From: Bradyrhizobium cenepequi | GTDB lineage: Bacteria; Pseudomonadota; Alphaproteobacteria; Rhizobiales; Xanthobacteraceae | Direction of reading: 5' to 3' | NCBI RefSeq assembly: GCF_020329485.1 | Contig: NZ_JAGKJI010000011.1 | Span: 119,814-183,813, forward strand | DNA: 64,000 bases | In this document: in pieces, positions 54,374 to 62,704 of the stretch | Numbering within the stretch: position 1 is the stretch's first letter | Layout: each line of letters opens with the position of its first letter | Made by a program: the position numbers and the translations under genes | The notes under the pieces: model-generated | Database searches by the model: none | The model's input: only the letters and a program-made list of their open reading frames with translations | What the model was told of the DNA's origin: nothing

Positions 54374-56823
54374 GACACGACCTCTTTATGCAACGGCAGG
54401 ACGAATTGAAACGTCGCACCCGGCTCCTGCTTGCGGGCCATCGATAGGCTCCCTCCGTGAGCCTCAACGATCGAACGGCAGATCGAAAGCCCCATTCCAA
54501 GGCCGCTTGATTTGGTGGTGAAAAAGGGGTTGAAAACCCGGTCCGCATCGTCCTCGGTGATCCCGACGCCGCAATCAGTCACGGCGAGGTGCACGCGTCC
54601 GATATCGTCCTGGGATGACCGAATCACCAGTTCGCGCGACCGGTCCCTGACCGTTTGCATGGCCTCAATCCCGTTCATCACCAGATTCATGACCACCTGT
54701 TGCAGTTGAACCCGGTCACCCGGGATCATGGGGAGGGCCGGCGCCAACTCGGTTCGCAACGACACCTGCTGGCTGACCAGCTCGCGTGTCACCAGCGCGA
54801 CAACCTCCTTGACGATGTCATTGATATCGAGCGGCACCATCTCGACCTCGCCTTTCTTGGCAAGCGCGCGAATGCGGCGGATCACCTCACTCGCCCGGAT
54901 CCCGTCCTCGATGATCCACTCCACTGAGCAGCGCGCGGCGGAAAGATCAGGAATTTCGCGATCAAGCCAACCCAGACAAGCCTCGCCATTGGTGACAATG
55001 GCGGCGAGCGGCTGGTTTATCTCGTGGGCGATGGAGGTTGTCAGCTCGCCCAGCGTCGTCACGCGCGTCACGTGCGCGAGCTCCGCCTGTGCCTTCCGCA
55101 GTTCTCGTTCGGCCTGATCTGCGCGGATGGTTGCGGTGATGTCGGTGCTGACGCCGCGATAGCCGAGGAAATTGCCGTCGGCATCAAAGAATGGCTTGCC
55201 GCTGGTCCGGACGTAAATCGAAGATCCCATCCGGTTGACGGTGCGATAGATGAAATCGCGAAATGGAAGGCGTGCGTCGAGTGTCGCCCGATGTTGCCGC
55301 CACTTCTCGGGTTCCGCTTCGACATCGCCCGCAATTTCCCAGCGAAGCAGGCCGACTACCCCTGTGGCCAGAATGCCTGCTGTGCTGGTGTGCTCCGACA
55401 AGCGGGTGACCCGGTGGTCCGGCCCGGTCTCCCAGAGCCAGTCGGAGGCCGTTTCGGCGTAGTCGCGAAAGCGCTGCTCGCTTTCGCGCAAGGCAGCAAG
55501 AGCCTTTTCCAGCCGTTCCCTGGCCGCATGCTGCTCGGTGACATCCATATCCGTTCCGATGATCTCGCTGACGTCACCGTCGCTACCGACCACGGCATGC
55601 GCAACGGAGTGTATGAGTCTTAACGCGCCATCCGGAAGAAGGACCCGAAAATCAAACTCAAAATGCCTTCTCTTGTCATGGATAGCCTCACGCACCACTT
55701 CGCCAATCCGCTGCCAGTAGTCCGCGGGGATACGTGAGTGGATGGCCTGTGCCGATACGGACTGTTCCGGATCGAGGCCATATAGACGGTAGGCTTCGGC
55801 GGAGCGATACACAAAATCCCCACGGCGCACGTCCCAGGACCAGCTGCCCGTGTGACTGAGACGCTGGGCTTGGGCCAGATAGGCCTCACTACGGCGAAGC
55901 TGCTGTTCCGCCTGCTTTGCAGCCGTAATGTCCGTCACTGCCCCGACAAACTCGATATCGCCAGATGCGGTTCTAGTGGCTCGTGCCAGCGCGTGGAGGT
56001 GCTTCACCGAGCCGTCCGGCAACAGCAGTCGGTATTCGTGCTCGAAATCCTCTTGGTCTCGGAGCACTCGATCGATGGTCTCTTGCACGGCAGCCCGATC
56101 TTCTGGATGGGTTCGGTCAACGACGAGTTGCGGGGTCGGTTTCGTCGCCGGATCGTATTGGAAAATACGAAAGGTCTCCTTTGACCAGATGGCCTCGCCG
56201 GTGGCCACGTTCCAGCCGAAGCTGCCGGTGCGGCTCAATTCCTGCGCCTGGGCCAAATGGGCTTCGCTCCGCCGCAGGGCAGTTTCCGTCCGCTTTCGCT
56301 CGGTGATATCTTCGCAGGCGATGAGGACGATGAGCTTGTCGTCTGCCCACTGCATGGCTTTGGCGTTTTCGCGCACCCACAGCACCGAGCCATCCTTCCT
56401 GATCTTCTGGATGTCCCAAGTGTGCGATTGGCCGAGCGTTTCAATGCACAACCCGACGCATTTGCGAACAAACGCGCAATCCTCTTCCTGAAAGACCTTC
56501 AGCACGGAATGCCCGACAAGCTCGGAGGGCGCATAGCCGAGCTGTGTTGCGCCAAACCTGTTCACGTTCAGGACCGTTCCGGCGGCATCGACCATGAAGT
56601 ACATGACCGGGTTATACTCGAAGATTTCGCGCCACTGTTTCTCGTCGCGCAAATCAGCCTCGCTGCGTCGGAGCCTGGCTGCGGCCTCAAGCGAAGCCTC
56701 CCTTTCCCGCCGGACTTTTCCGATCAGGTGCGTTCCGACAATTGAGGCAATAAGGAGGGCCACAACCATGGGAAGAACTTGCAGATCGTCAAACCAAAGA
56801 TCGAAAACAGGCGGCATAGGCAT
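54370..56823 (-). CDS. multi-PAS sensor histidine kinase
   Basis: An 817-residue kinase. After one visible helix ([20 protein letters not shown], residues 16-35) come four PAS/PAC units at about 65-180, 190-300, 315-430 and 450-580, then the phospho-accepting histidine in [19 protein letters not shown] (near 598) and the ATPase with N-box and [18 protein letters not shown] (near 780). The first part of its membrane domain is in another frame at 56789-56971, so the gene has lost its native N-terminus; the rest could still work from ATG 56823. The signal is unknown; the PAS domains are not clearly haem-binding. Confidence 0.88.
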   Translation of the reverse strand: MPMPPVFDLWFDDLQVLPMVVALLIASIVGTHLIGKVRREREASLEAAARLRRSEADLRDEKQWREIFEYNPVMYFMVDAAGTVLNVNRFGATQLGYAPSELVGHSVLKVFQEEDCAFVRKCVGLCIETLGQSHTWDIQKIRKDGSVLWVRENAKAMQWADDKLIVLIACEDITERKRTETALRRSEAHLAQAQELSRTGSFGWNVATGEAIWSKETFRIFQYDPATKPTPQLVVDRTHPEDRAAVQETIDRVLRDQEDFEHEYRLLLPDGSVKHLHALARATRTASGDIEFVGAVTDITAAKQAEQQLRRSEAYLAQAQRLSHTGSWSWDVRRGDFVYRSAEAYRLYGLDPEQSVSAQAIHSRIPADYWQRIGEVVREAIHDKRRHFEFDFRVLLPDGALRLIHSVAHAVVGSDGDVSEIIGTDMDVTEQHAARERLEKALAALRESEQRFRDYAETASDWLWETGPDHRVTRLSEHTSTAGILATGVVGLLRWEIAGDVEAEPEKWRQHRATLDARLPFRDFIYRTVNRMGSSIYVRTSGKPFFDADGNFLGYRGVSTDITATIRADQAERELRKAQAELAHVTRVTTLGELTTSIAHEINQPLAAIVTNGEACLGWLDREIPDLSAARCSVEWIIEDGIRASEVIRRIRALAKKGEVEMVPLDINDIVKEVVALVTRELVSQQVSLRTELAPALPMIPGDRVQLQQVVMNLVMNGIEAMQTVRDRSRELVIRSSQDDIGRVHLAVTDCGVGITEDDADRVFNPFFTTKSSGLGMGLSICRSIVEAHGGSLSMARKQEPGATFQFVLPLHKEVVS

Positions 56824-56971
56824 AGAAGTAGGCCAAAGCAGCGACAGGCAATATGGAAAGCATAGCAGATGCGATGAGGCTGCCCATCAGCGAAAACAGC
56901 AATATCACTACCAAATAGGCGAACGCCGCCGCGGCGAAATGGGTGTGAAGGTACGACGAAGTTAGCGTCAT
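56789..56971 (-). pseudogene. displaced N-terminal membrane segment of the PAS kinase
   Basis: Sixty codons, [20 protein letters not shown], then [20 protein letters not shown] and [10 protein letters not shown], form two helices. They overlap the kinase ORF by 35 bases in another frame. Rhizobial kinases of this kind start with such helices and run straight into [14 protein letters not shown] sequence, as found in the kinase frame. An indel near 56810-56825 therefore split the gene. Confidence 0.6.
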
Positions 56972-57645
56972 CAGCGCCCGGCAATGCTAAACTGCGTGGC
57001 TGAGCGTCCGAACTTGAACTTGGTAAGCTGGGTACAATTATCCTAAACTATCAAAAGGATATCGAGAACTAGACGAACGTCTAACTAACCCGGCCCCTTG
57101 CGCTCGCATTGATTTCAGCAGCTATCACTTGCATTTTCAGGTTGTATTTCGGTACATTGAGCCACTGATCTCAATTGTTCACGCAAAAGAACGACTTCCG
57201 CGCTCCCGGGCTTTGATGACGCGAAAAGAATACTTCGCTTGAGAGAAGCCGGCCGATCGAAGCGGCCCATCAAGGCCTTTTTAGAACCCACACGGCAGTG
57301 CGCGTAGAACCAGGAGAGCGCAACAGCCAGGCCGGCACTTCGACTGAGAATAAACCAAGTATCGATATGGTGGAGGACCGGCACCCCAGCGGGTCGTGCT
57401 TGAGGCCGCCTAGCTCAAACCAGCGGGCATCGTTCCTGGGCCCGCCATCTTGAGCTGCGAGCCACCGACGATCGACCTTCATCAGATTTTCAGGTGAGAG
57501 AACAAGCGGCTTTCTAACCGGCCATCGGCTTCTCCGAGTTCATCACCGCGTGACGCCCATCTGCCGATACGCAAAAGCCCGCCCAATCCCGAGATCGAGC
57601 GAGCCGCACCATCATTCCAGTACATCCGTGGAATGACGAAAGCTT
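56972..57645. other. 670-base region without a convincing gene
   Basis: Two short reverse frames (57115-57384 and 57270-57482) have some protein-like stretches such as WFILSRSAGLAVALSWFYAH but no SD or known family. This is probably decayed sequence. Confidence 0.35.
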
Positions 57646-57854
57646 TCATGTCAGAGAGAGGTTCTCCGCGCTGTCTTTACCGCTCTTCCGGTCGGTCCTG
57701 ACTTCGTAGTTCACCCGCTGGCCTCGGCAAGGCTACCAAGGCCTGCACGCTCGACCGCGCTAATATGAACGAACACGTCCCTGCCACCATCATTGGGCTG
57801 AATGAACCCATAGCCCTTCTGCCCGTTGAACCACTTCACTGTACCTGTAGCCAT
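57646..57854 (-). pseudogene. cspA: cold-shock protein gene, one-base frameshift
   Basis: From ATG 57854 the start is typical: [20 protein letters not shown], with RNP1 KGYGFI and RNP2 VFVHI. After [12 protein letters not shown] the frame stops (57711). One base added near 57720 (GAGGCC to GAGGGCC) restores [20 protein letters not shown] and a stop at 57646, giving the usual length of about 70 residues. The 47-residue product lacks the last beta strands, so it is probably dead. Confidence 0.8.
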
Positions 57855-58333
57855 AACCTTTCTCCAAAGCGCAAACGCGCATCTCGCATGGACTCACGCG
57901 ATTCAAAAATTCAATCCGACGATGTCTCTGGAAAAGGGCCGCTTGGGACCATTTAACAAGGCACAACGACTAATCGAATTCCTGGAAGATAGACAGCTTT
58001 TCCGGGAACACAAGCGGAAACCCGAAAGGGCTCGGTGTAGGTGCTACTTTTTGGCCCAGGCTCGATTCAATGCAGTGAAAAGGCCTCAGAGTGCCGTGCG
58101 TGCCATGATCGAAATCGAGCAGATCGCTATTCTGAAGAACATCGAACGGTTGCGTGAGCTACGCCGTGCCAAGAAGCAAGTGGCCCAGCGGATCCCGCCA
58201 TATCACAGGCCGTTGGCATCAGGAAGAAGTCAAAACGCGTGAGATGGATCGTCGGCCGCTGACGCGCCATTTGCAAACAATGCGGACGACCGAGACATGC
58301 GAGCGGCATCAGATCCTACAGAAGGAGCAAGTC
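57855..58333. other. 480-base region, only a doubtful ORF
   Basis: A forward frame ending at 58242 contains MIEIEQIAILKNIERLRELR, but it begins antisense to the cold-shock gene and has no SD. I would not call it a gene. The cold-shock promoter and leader should lie in the first 150 bases. Confidence 0.35.
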
Positions 58334-58627
58334 ATGAAATTAAACGAAGCGCAGATCAGCAAAACCCTGTCCCAGTTTCGAGCTCAGGTGCTTGCCGAGG
58401 ATCATCCAGCAGTTGCACAATTCCTCGAACTTTTTGGGCAGCATACGTTCTTTCTAGACGCCCAGGGACTGCACGTGCTGGAGCTGCTTGAGGTCCCTGG
58501 GATGGAACCTCGGGAGGGAGAGGTAATAAGTCTGGCGGACTGGACCGATGCGGATTTTACAAAGATGACGACTCATCAGCCCGAACCGACGGGCGTTGTC
58601 GTTCGCTTAAGAGAGGTTGAGAACTGA
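58334..58627 (+). CDS. hypothetical protein of a rhizobial family
   Basis: A 97-residue protein, MKLNEAQISKTLSQFRAQVL, with AQFLELFGQHTFFLDAQGLH and an acidic second half. GAAGGAG lies before ATG 58334. I recall similar proteins in Bradyrhizobium, of unknown function. It precedes another short gene by 45 bases. Confidence 0.65.
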   Translation: MKLNEAQISKTLSQFRAQVLAEDHPAVAQFLELFGQHTFFLDAQGLHVLELLEVPGMEPREGEVISLADWTDADFTKMTTHQPEPTGVVVRLREVEN

Positions 58628-58672
58628 GGCTCGTTCCGGACAAATTCCAGTCTTGCAATCAGGAGCAACCGC

Positions 58673-58795
58673 ATGTCTGAGAGAAGAGAACTGTACCGCA
58701 GCCCGAATGGAGATGCCTGGTTCCTTGCGCGCGAACCGACGAACGGTAGCGCGTTCATCATCCATCATACTTGCTTAGATCCCGTGCGACCATGA
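58673..58795 (+). CDS. short hypothetical protein, probably truncated
   Basis: Forty residues, MSERRELYRSPNGDAWFLAR, then EPTNGSAFIIHHTCLDPVRP. The start resembles a common Bradyrhizobium family of about 70 residues (RSPNGD..), so this copy has probably lost its second half by frameshift. AGGAG lies before the ATG. Confidence 0.5.
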   Translation: MSERRELYRSPNGDAWFLAREPTNGSAFIIHHTCLDPVRP

Positions 58796-58901
58796 GTGAT
58801 GCTCCAGACGCACCACGTGGTGCACTTAGTGGGAATACCCGCCAAAATCCCGGTGCCTATAGTCGCTCGTCATCAAGGAAAGCCTAGGCGGGAGAGACAA
58901 T

Positions 58902-59093
58902 ATGAAGAAGCCGTTGCTTGATCCCGATGTCGACGATACTGCCCCGGCAGGCGACGTACTTACCGTCTATGACGAAGAGCATGCCATTACTTACCTTCGG
59001 CTGCTCGATGCCTATGCCGAAGGGGCGGATTGGAAGGAAGTCGCAAAGATCGTGCTCCACATCGCTTCAGGAACCGCGAGAATGTTGCGGTGA
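58902..59093 (+). pseudogene. DUF2285-like protein, 3'-broken
   Basis: The frame reads LTVYDEEHAITYLRLLDAYA, then EGADWKEVAKIVLHI, the start of DUF2285-type proteins, then goes off into ASGTARMLR and stop. Relatives continue for 20-40 residues. In Mesorhizobium ICEs the FseA activator of excision has DUF2285, so this may be a relic of an ICE control gene. The other frame after 59055 carries no clear continuation. Confidence 0.55.
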
Positions 59094-59735
59094 GGTTGAA
59101 TTTTACGTAGGAAGTTTTTCCCGCTGAAGCGGTCGCGCCGCGTTGGCGGCAGTTGGATCGCAGGTGCTTTCGGCAATGCCACATCGAGCGAAGGTGCGAC
59201 GAAGTCGAGTTGACCGGATGTTTCCGATATCACGAGCAGGAGCGGATCATTGCTTTTCTCTTCGTTGCGAATGAAGAGCGTGCGGATGAACTCCGCACAC
59301 GGGCCCAAATCAAATGAATCGTGCACAATAACGATGATACCGGCTGCTCCGTGGCGGACGGGAGGCTACGGCTATCGTCGTGCACCGATCGAGCGTTCGT
59401 TCCGGGATGCGAGCGCAGCCATCGCAATGGGGCCGTCGAACTTGATTGCTCGGGACTGGATCGGCAAATCGCTGGTCGGCCTGCCGCTCGACCTGTGCTA
59501 CGAGCGGGGAGAATAGACGGAAATCTGCGGGGCTGATCGTGATCGGCCCCGTTTCCGCGGCGCGCTAAAGCCCATGCTTATTTTTCGGAAAGCCCGCTTC
59601 GCGTTTTTCGGATTATGCGCCCAAGCTACACAGCTGCATCACACGGCGCGAATACTAGGTTCGATAACTGGCTCAGGTGCTCTTTCTGGGCATTTCACAA
59701 CATGAATGTAGGCCCAGCAGAAGCGGAGACGGTAA
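59094..59735. other. 640-base region without a convincing gene
   Basis: Several short frames on both strands (59250-59516 forward, 59012-59326 reverse) lack SD and family likeness. I read the stretch as decayed island DNA. Confidence 0.35.
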
Positions 59736-60032
59736 TCAGTTCGTCGTCGCGCGGCGACGGCTGTCGCGCGCCGGTCGCCACCCTTCACATCCATAGCAGC
59801 TACGACAGGATTCCTGCACTGTTCGCACGGCGACACGTGCTAAGATCGTTGGATCCGATTCACCCCCTGCGGCCAGAGTTAAGACCTTCTCGGCAAGGCA
59901 TGCCTTCAACGAAGAGGTCCGCTTTGCTTCGGGCACCATCCGGACAGCATCATCCAGAACACCTCTCAACGCAGCACACACTTTGTTTTGCGAGGATTTT
60001 ACAGGGGGCATGACGCTACTCAATTCCTTCAT
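59736..60032 (-). CDS. hypothetical protein with cysteine-rich tail
   Basis: A 98-residue protein with GGAG six bases before ATG 60032. It begins MKELSSVMPPVKSSQNKVCA and has VRTVQESCRSCYGCEGWRPA near the end, a Cys cluster that may bind metal. It is found just after an IS110 fragment. Its function is unknown. Confidence 0.5.
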   Translation of the reverse strand: MKELSSVMPPVKSSQNKVCAALRGVLDDAVRMVPEAKRTSSLKACLAEKVLTLAAGGESDPTILARVAVRTVQESCRSCYGCEGWRPARDSRRRATTN

Positions 60033-60034
60033 GC

Positions 60035-60165
60035 TGGCTCCAGCCTACCCAGCCAGTGTGCTCTTTTGATGGCGTCCCGATCGGTCACCACCTTCACCTT
60101 CGTCCACCACGCAGATCGCCGTCTCGTCCATGCCGACATCCAGTCCAGAGAAGAATTCGATGCGC
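60035..60165 (-). mobile_element. IS110-family transposase fragment
   Basis: The reverse strand reads IEFFSGLDVGMDETAICVVD, the N-terminal RuvC-like DEDD start of IS110 transposases, and VKVVTDRDAIKRA in a second frame. Only about 40 codons remain, with a frameshift. No ends can be seen. Confidence 0.6.
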
Positions 60166-60294
60166 TGCCTCGGCGTCGCTCAGCGCACGAAGTTTGCGCC
60201 GCAGTCCCTTTGTCGATTACCACAGTGCCAGCCCAAATCTCCAGCTCAGACCGATTACGAGCAGCACTCGGCGGTCGGGCTAACTGAGGCCTGA

Positions 60295-60320
60295 GCCAGC
60301 GGCGGCGTACCGCCGCTGGC
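60295..60320. terminator. perfect 11-bp-stem hairpin
   Basis: GCCAGCGGCGG and CCGCCGCTGGC surround the loop CGTA. No T-run follows; it may be a terminator or a protein-binding palindrome. Confidence 0.45.
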
Positions 60321-60375
60321 TTCGACCAAATCTCATATCAATCCGTCTCTCGATGAAAGAAGCAACAAACAAGAC

Positions 60376-60680
60376 ATGAGCCATCTGATTGCACCGCCAT
60401 CAACGTCGAAACCGTCTTCCACTCGGTATCCCACTACGGTTCACCCCGACGATGTGCCCAAACGATGCCGCCTCTGGGCAAAGGAGAAGCGCGTAATCCT
60501 ATCGTCATGGGCCCTGGCTATGTATGGGGTCGAATCAGGCCGGCGCTATCGCGAGATACCGGGTATCCTGCACAGACTGCATCTGGACGAATATTCGCGG
60601 CGCTGAAGCAGCTGGACGACAAGAACGGTCCGCCGCCAGGCGGGGGATTGGCCATGCGGCGGCTCGTTTCAGCAGTTTGA
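60376..60680 (+). pseudogene. hypothetical protein, probably frameshifted
   Basis: The first frame (to 60606) has DDVPKRCRLWAKEKRVILSS and YREIPGILHRLH. A second frame then gives GRIFAALKQLDDKNGPPPGG to 60680. The two make sense as one small protein with an indel near 60590. The family was not named. Confidence 0.4.
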
Positions 60681-60865
60681 CTGCACTGCAGCTGACGAGC
60701 CCCTGCGTTCTTTCGACGGACACGCTGCGATGAGGTTGCATCGATGGATGCACGCCTCGCACAGGGAACGTTCGCGATGGAGCCGCGAGGCAAATGTACG
60801 GTGGCTTGCTGAAGAATGGCGCGATTGATCGGTCAGGTTAGTTCCAAGCTAAGTCGGCATCCGGG

Positions 60866-61054
60866 ATGACTTCGATTGATGATAGCTTAAGTGAGATCAT
60901 TTCCGTGCGGAACGACATTTGGCGTCGTCGCAGGTTGCTTCAAACCGAGCTGCCTGATGCGGAGCGAAAAATCGTCGAGCAGCGCCTTCTTGAACAGCGT
61001 TCCGCCTTTGAACGGCTCTTGGCGACCACATTTCCTTTGACGTTGAGGCTCTGA
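60866..61054 (+). CDS. small hypothetical protein
   Basis: A 62-residue helical, charged protein, MTSIDDSLSEIISVRNDIWR, then RRRLLQTELPDAERKIVEQR. It may form a coiled coil. The SD is poor. The function is unknown. Confidence 0.45.
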   Translation: MTSIDDSLSEIISVRNDIWRRRRLLQTELPDAERKIVEQRLLEQRSAFERLLATTFPLTLRL

Positions 61055-61269
61055 AGTCAATTTGGGGCCTGCGCCGCATAAAAACGTAACTAACGACGAA
61101 GGTTTGAACTCCTTGTCAACCGAGAGCCTCTCGTGACTGGGATGGCTTATATGCGAGTTCTCCGGCAAAGTTCGCATGGAGAAGGAGAAATCTCGAATCG
61201 CCACGAAATATCGCGGCGAACGTGCGTTAGTTCGCGCCGTACTTATGATATCGGCTGGCGATGCGGCTT

Positions 61270-61750
61270 CTTGCGCAGGATCACGTTGGGAACGTTGGTG
61301 GTGGCGCCGCGCGCCTCGGCGCCGGTCGTGGGCTCGGCCAGGTGTGATCAGGTCTGGATCGGCCGGCCTTGGTGGTCGACGCGCGCATGGATCTTGGTCG
61401 AGAGTCCTCCGCAGCTTCGCCCCACACAACGATCTCCGATCTTTTTTGACCCCTGAGGCATGCTGATGCACCGCACGATCGAGCTGTCGATCATCTGAGC
61501 CTTGCCGTCATGGGCCTTTAACCGCCGCCATGTGCCTGTCCCAGATGCCCGCCTTGCACCAGCCATTAAAGCGATTGGAGGCGGATCGTGTAGGGGCCAT
61601 ACCGCTCGAGCAAATCCCGCCACGGCGCTCCCGTCCTCAGCACCCAAAAGATGCCATTCATGACCCGTCGCATATTCTGCGGCCGCTGGCCGCGCCGTCC
61701 CTTCGGCAGCACTTGGCTCAATGACACTCCACTCGAAATCCGTCAGGTCG
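61270..61750 (-). mobile_element. IS5-family (IS427-like) transposase remnant
   Basis: Reverse-strand pieces read SRDLTDFEWSVIEP at the N-terminal side (near 61745), EYATGHEWHLLGAEDGSAVA in a shifted frame, and MIDSSIVRCISM and LSTKIHARVDHQGRPI, which hold the first DDE aspartate region. Frame changes and stops make it non-functional. Its left part ends directly against the nifA remnant, so it or its deletion removed the rest of nifA. Confidence 0.65.
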
Positions 61751-62167
61751 CGCGAGCTTGAGAATTGCGTGCGTCGGATCGCGACGCTGGCCCAGGAACC
61801 TGCGATCATCAGGACCGAGTTTGCCGGCTGCCGCGGCCAGCGCCTGTCAGCAATGCTGTGGAGATGCGGATCGGACGAGCCGCCACTGCGGCAGCTGTCG
61901 GTCGTGCCGCTGTCGCCGAAGCCCCGGCGCCGCTGCCGGCCGAATTGGTCACCGCACATCCGATATCGAATCCGCAAGTTGCGGCCGAGTCGGGATGAGA
62001 GACGGAGCACTTGGGAGCGGCGCAAAGATGCCCGCCTGCGGCCGCGTCGTTGTGGCCATGGAGAAGTCGGGCTGGGTGAAGGCGAAGGCGGCTCGCCTGT
62101 TCGGGTTGACCCCGCGCCAGATCGGCTAGGCGCTGAAGAAGTCGGCTTCCAGATCAAGCGCCTGTGA
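61751..62167 (+). pseudogene. nifA: nifA 3' remnant (end of AAA+ domain, linker and HTH)
   Basis: The first frame reads RELENCVRRIATLAQEP, the end of the sigma-54-activator AAA+ domain, and a cysteine-bearing linker piece (FAGCRGQRLSAMLW). A second frame carries AAVAEAPAPLPAELVTAHPI. A third has the Fis-type HTH VVAMEKSGWVKAKAARLFGL, then TPRQIG, and a TAG (62127-62129) where the family has tyrosine. A last shift restores GFQIKRL and stop at 62167. At least three indels plus one nonsense codon, and loss of all 5' parts, make it dead. Confidence 0.8.
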
Positions 62168-62173
62168 GCCGAG

Positions 62174-62189
62174 TGTAGCGCTCGCGACA
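62174..62189 (+). promoter_or_regulatory. NifA upstream activator site 1 (TGT-N10-ACA)
   Basis: TGT at 62174-62176 and ACA at 62187-62189 with exactly ten bases between them. It is centred about 98 bases before the expected start of transcription from the -24/-12 element. Confidence 0.75.
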
Positions 62190-62192
62190 CGC

Positions 62193-62208
62193 TGTCGGGC
62201 CTAGGACA
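62193..62208 (+). promoter_or_regulatory. NifA upstream activator site 2 (TGT-N10-ACA)
   Basis: TGT at 62193-62195 and ACA at 62206-62208, again with ten bases between them. It lies 19 bases from site 1, nearly two helix turns, so both face the same side. Confidence 0.75.
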
Positions 62209-62253
62209 CGCGCGAGACGGAAAATAGCCGAGATAAATCAAGGCTCGACGTTT

Positions 62254-62269
62254 TGGCACGAGCCTTGAA
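62254..62269 (+). promoter_or_regulatory. sigma-54 (-24/-12) promoter before the ferredoxin gene
   Basis: TGGCACG-AGCC-TTGAA fits the RpoN consensus TGGCACG-N4-TTGCA, with GG at -24 and GA in place of GC at -12. Spacing is correct. Two NifA sites lie 50-80 bases upstream and the ferredoxin ATG 41 bases downstream. Confidence 0.75.
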
Positions 62270-62309
62270 AGAAGCCGTCGCGCGTCGCCTGCCCAAGGAA
62301 TCGGAGTTT

Positions 62310-62504
62310 ATGGCTTACAAGATAATCGCCTCCCAGTGCACCACCTGCGGCGCATGTGAGTTCGAATGCCCCAACGCAGCAATCAACCTCAAGAACGACA
62401 TGTATGTAATCGATCCGAAGAAGTGCACCCAATGCGAAGGGCATTGTGATACGCCGCAATGCGCCGTTATCTGCCCGGTGCCCGGCACGTGCGTGCAGGC
62501 ATAA
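62310..62504 (+). CDS. nif-type 2[4Fe-4S] ferredoxin (FdxN/FrxA-like)
   Basis: From ATG 62310 (AAGGAA upstream) the protein has 64 residues. Cluster one is [12 protein letters not shown]; cluster two is [18 protein letters not shown], with the eight-residue spacing between the second and third cysteines that marks nif-linked ferredoxins. It gives low-potential electrons for nitrogenase or its cofactor assembly (NifB partner FrxA/FdxN). It is intact and placed under NifA/sigma-54 control signals. Confidence 0.9.
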   Translation: MAYKIIASQCTTCGACEFECPNAAINLKNDMYVIDPKKCTQCEGHCDTPQCAVICPVPGTCVQA

Positions 62505-62515
62505 GGGAGCGGCCG

Positions 62516-62704
62516 ATGAGCGGGTCCGTTGCGAGCAGCAAGATTGAAACGTTATCGGCGGCCGCCTTTCTGATTGGCGGCCTCGCTGGCCCCGAGCTGT
62601 GTGTGACTTACACGATCGCCTATGCGGCGCAGGGGGTGCGCCGCAGCCGTCGCCGGACATGGCCGGGGTCGTCCTTGCGCGAGCGGCGGAGCGGGCAATG
62701 GTAG
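62516..62704 (+). CDS. small hypothetical protein between ferredoxin and sufB
   Basis: A 62-residue [23 protein letters not shown], then a basic Arg-rich tail. Its stop overlaps the sufB start by seven bases, so coupling is possible. It could also be the scar of a lost gene. The family was not recognised. Confidence 0.4.
   Translation: MSGSVASSKIETLSAAAFLIGGLAGPELCVTYTIAYAAQGVRRSRRRTWPGSSLRERRSGQW

Noticed and set aside
54370..56823. Naming the PAS kinase FixL
   Set aside because: The cognate regulator is FixJ-like, but I cannot place a haem-binding PAS histidine with confidence, so oxygen sensing is not claimed.
57826..58242. 138-codon forward ORF
   Set aside because: It begins antisense to the cold-shock gene, has no SD and no family likeness.
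61348..62259. A 303-codon reverse frame at the island's right edge
   Set aside because: Only parts of it (61348-61750) read as IS5 transposase. The rest is antisense to the nifA remnant and promoter region.
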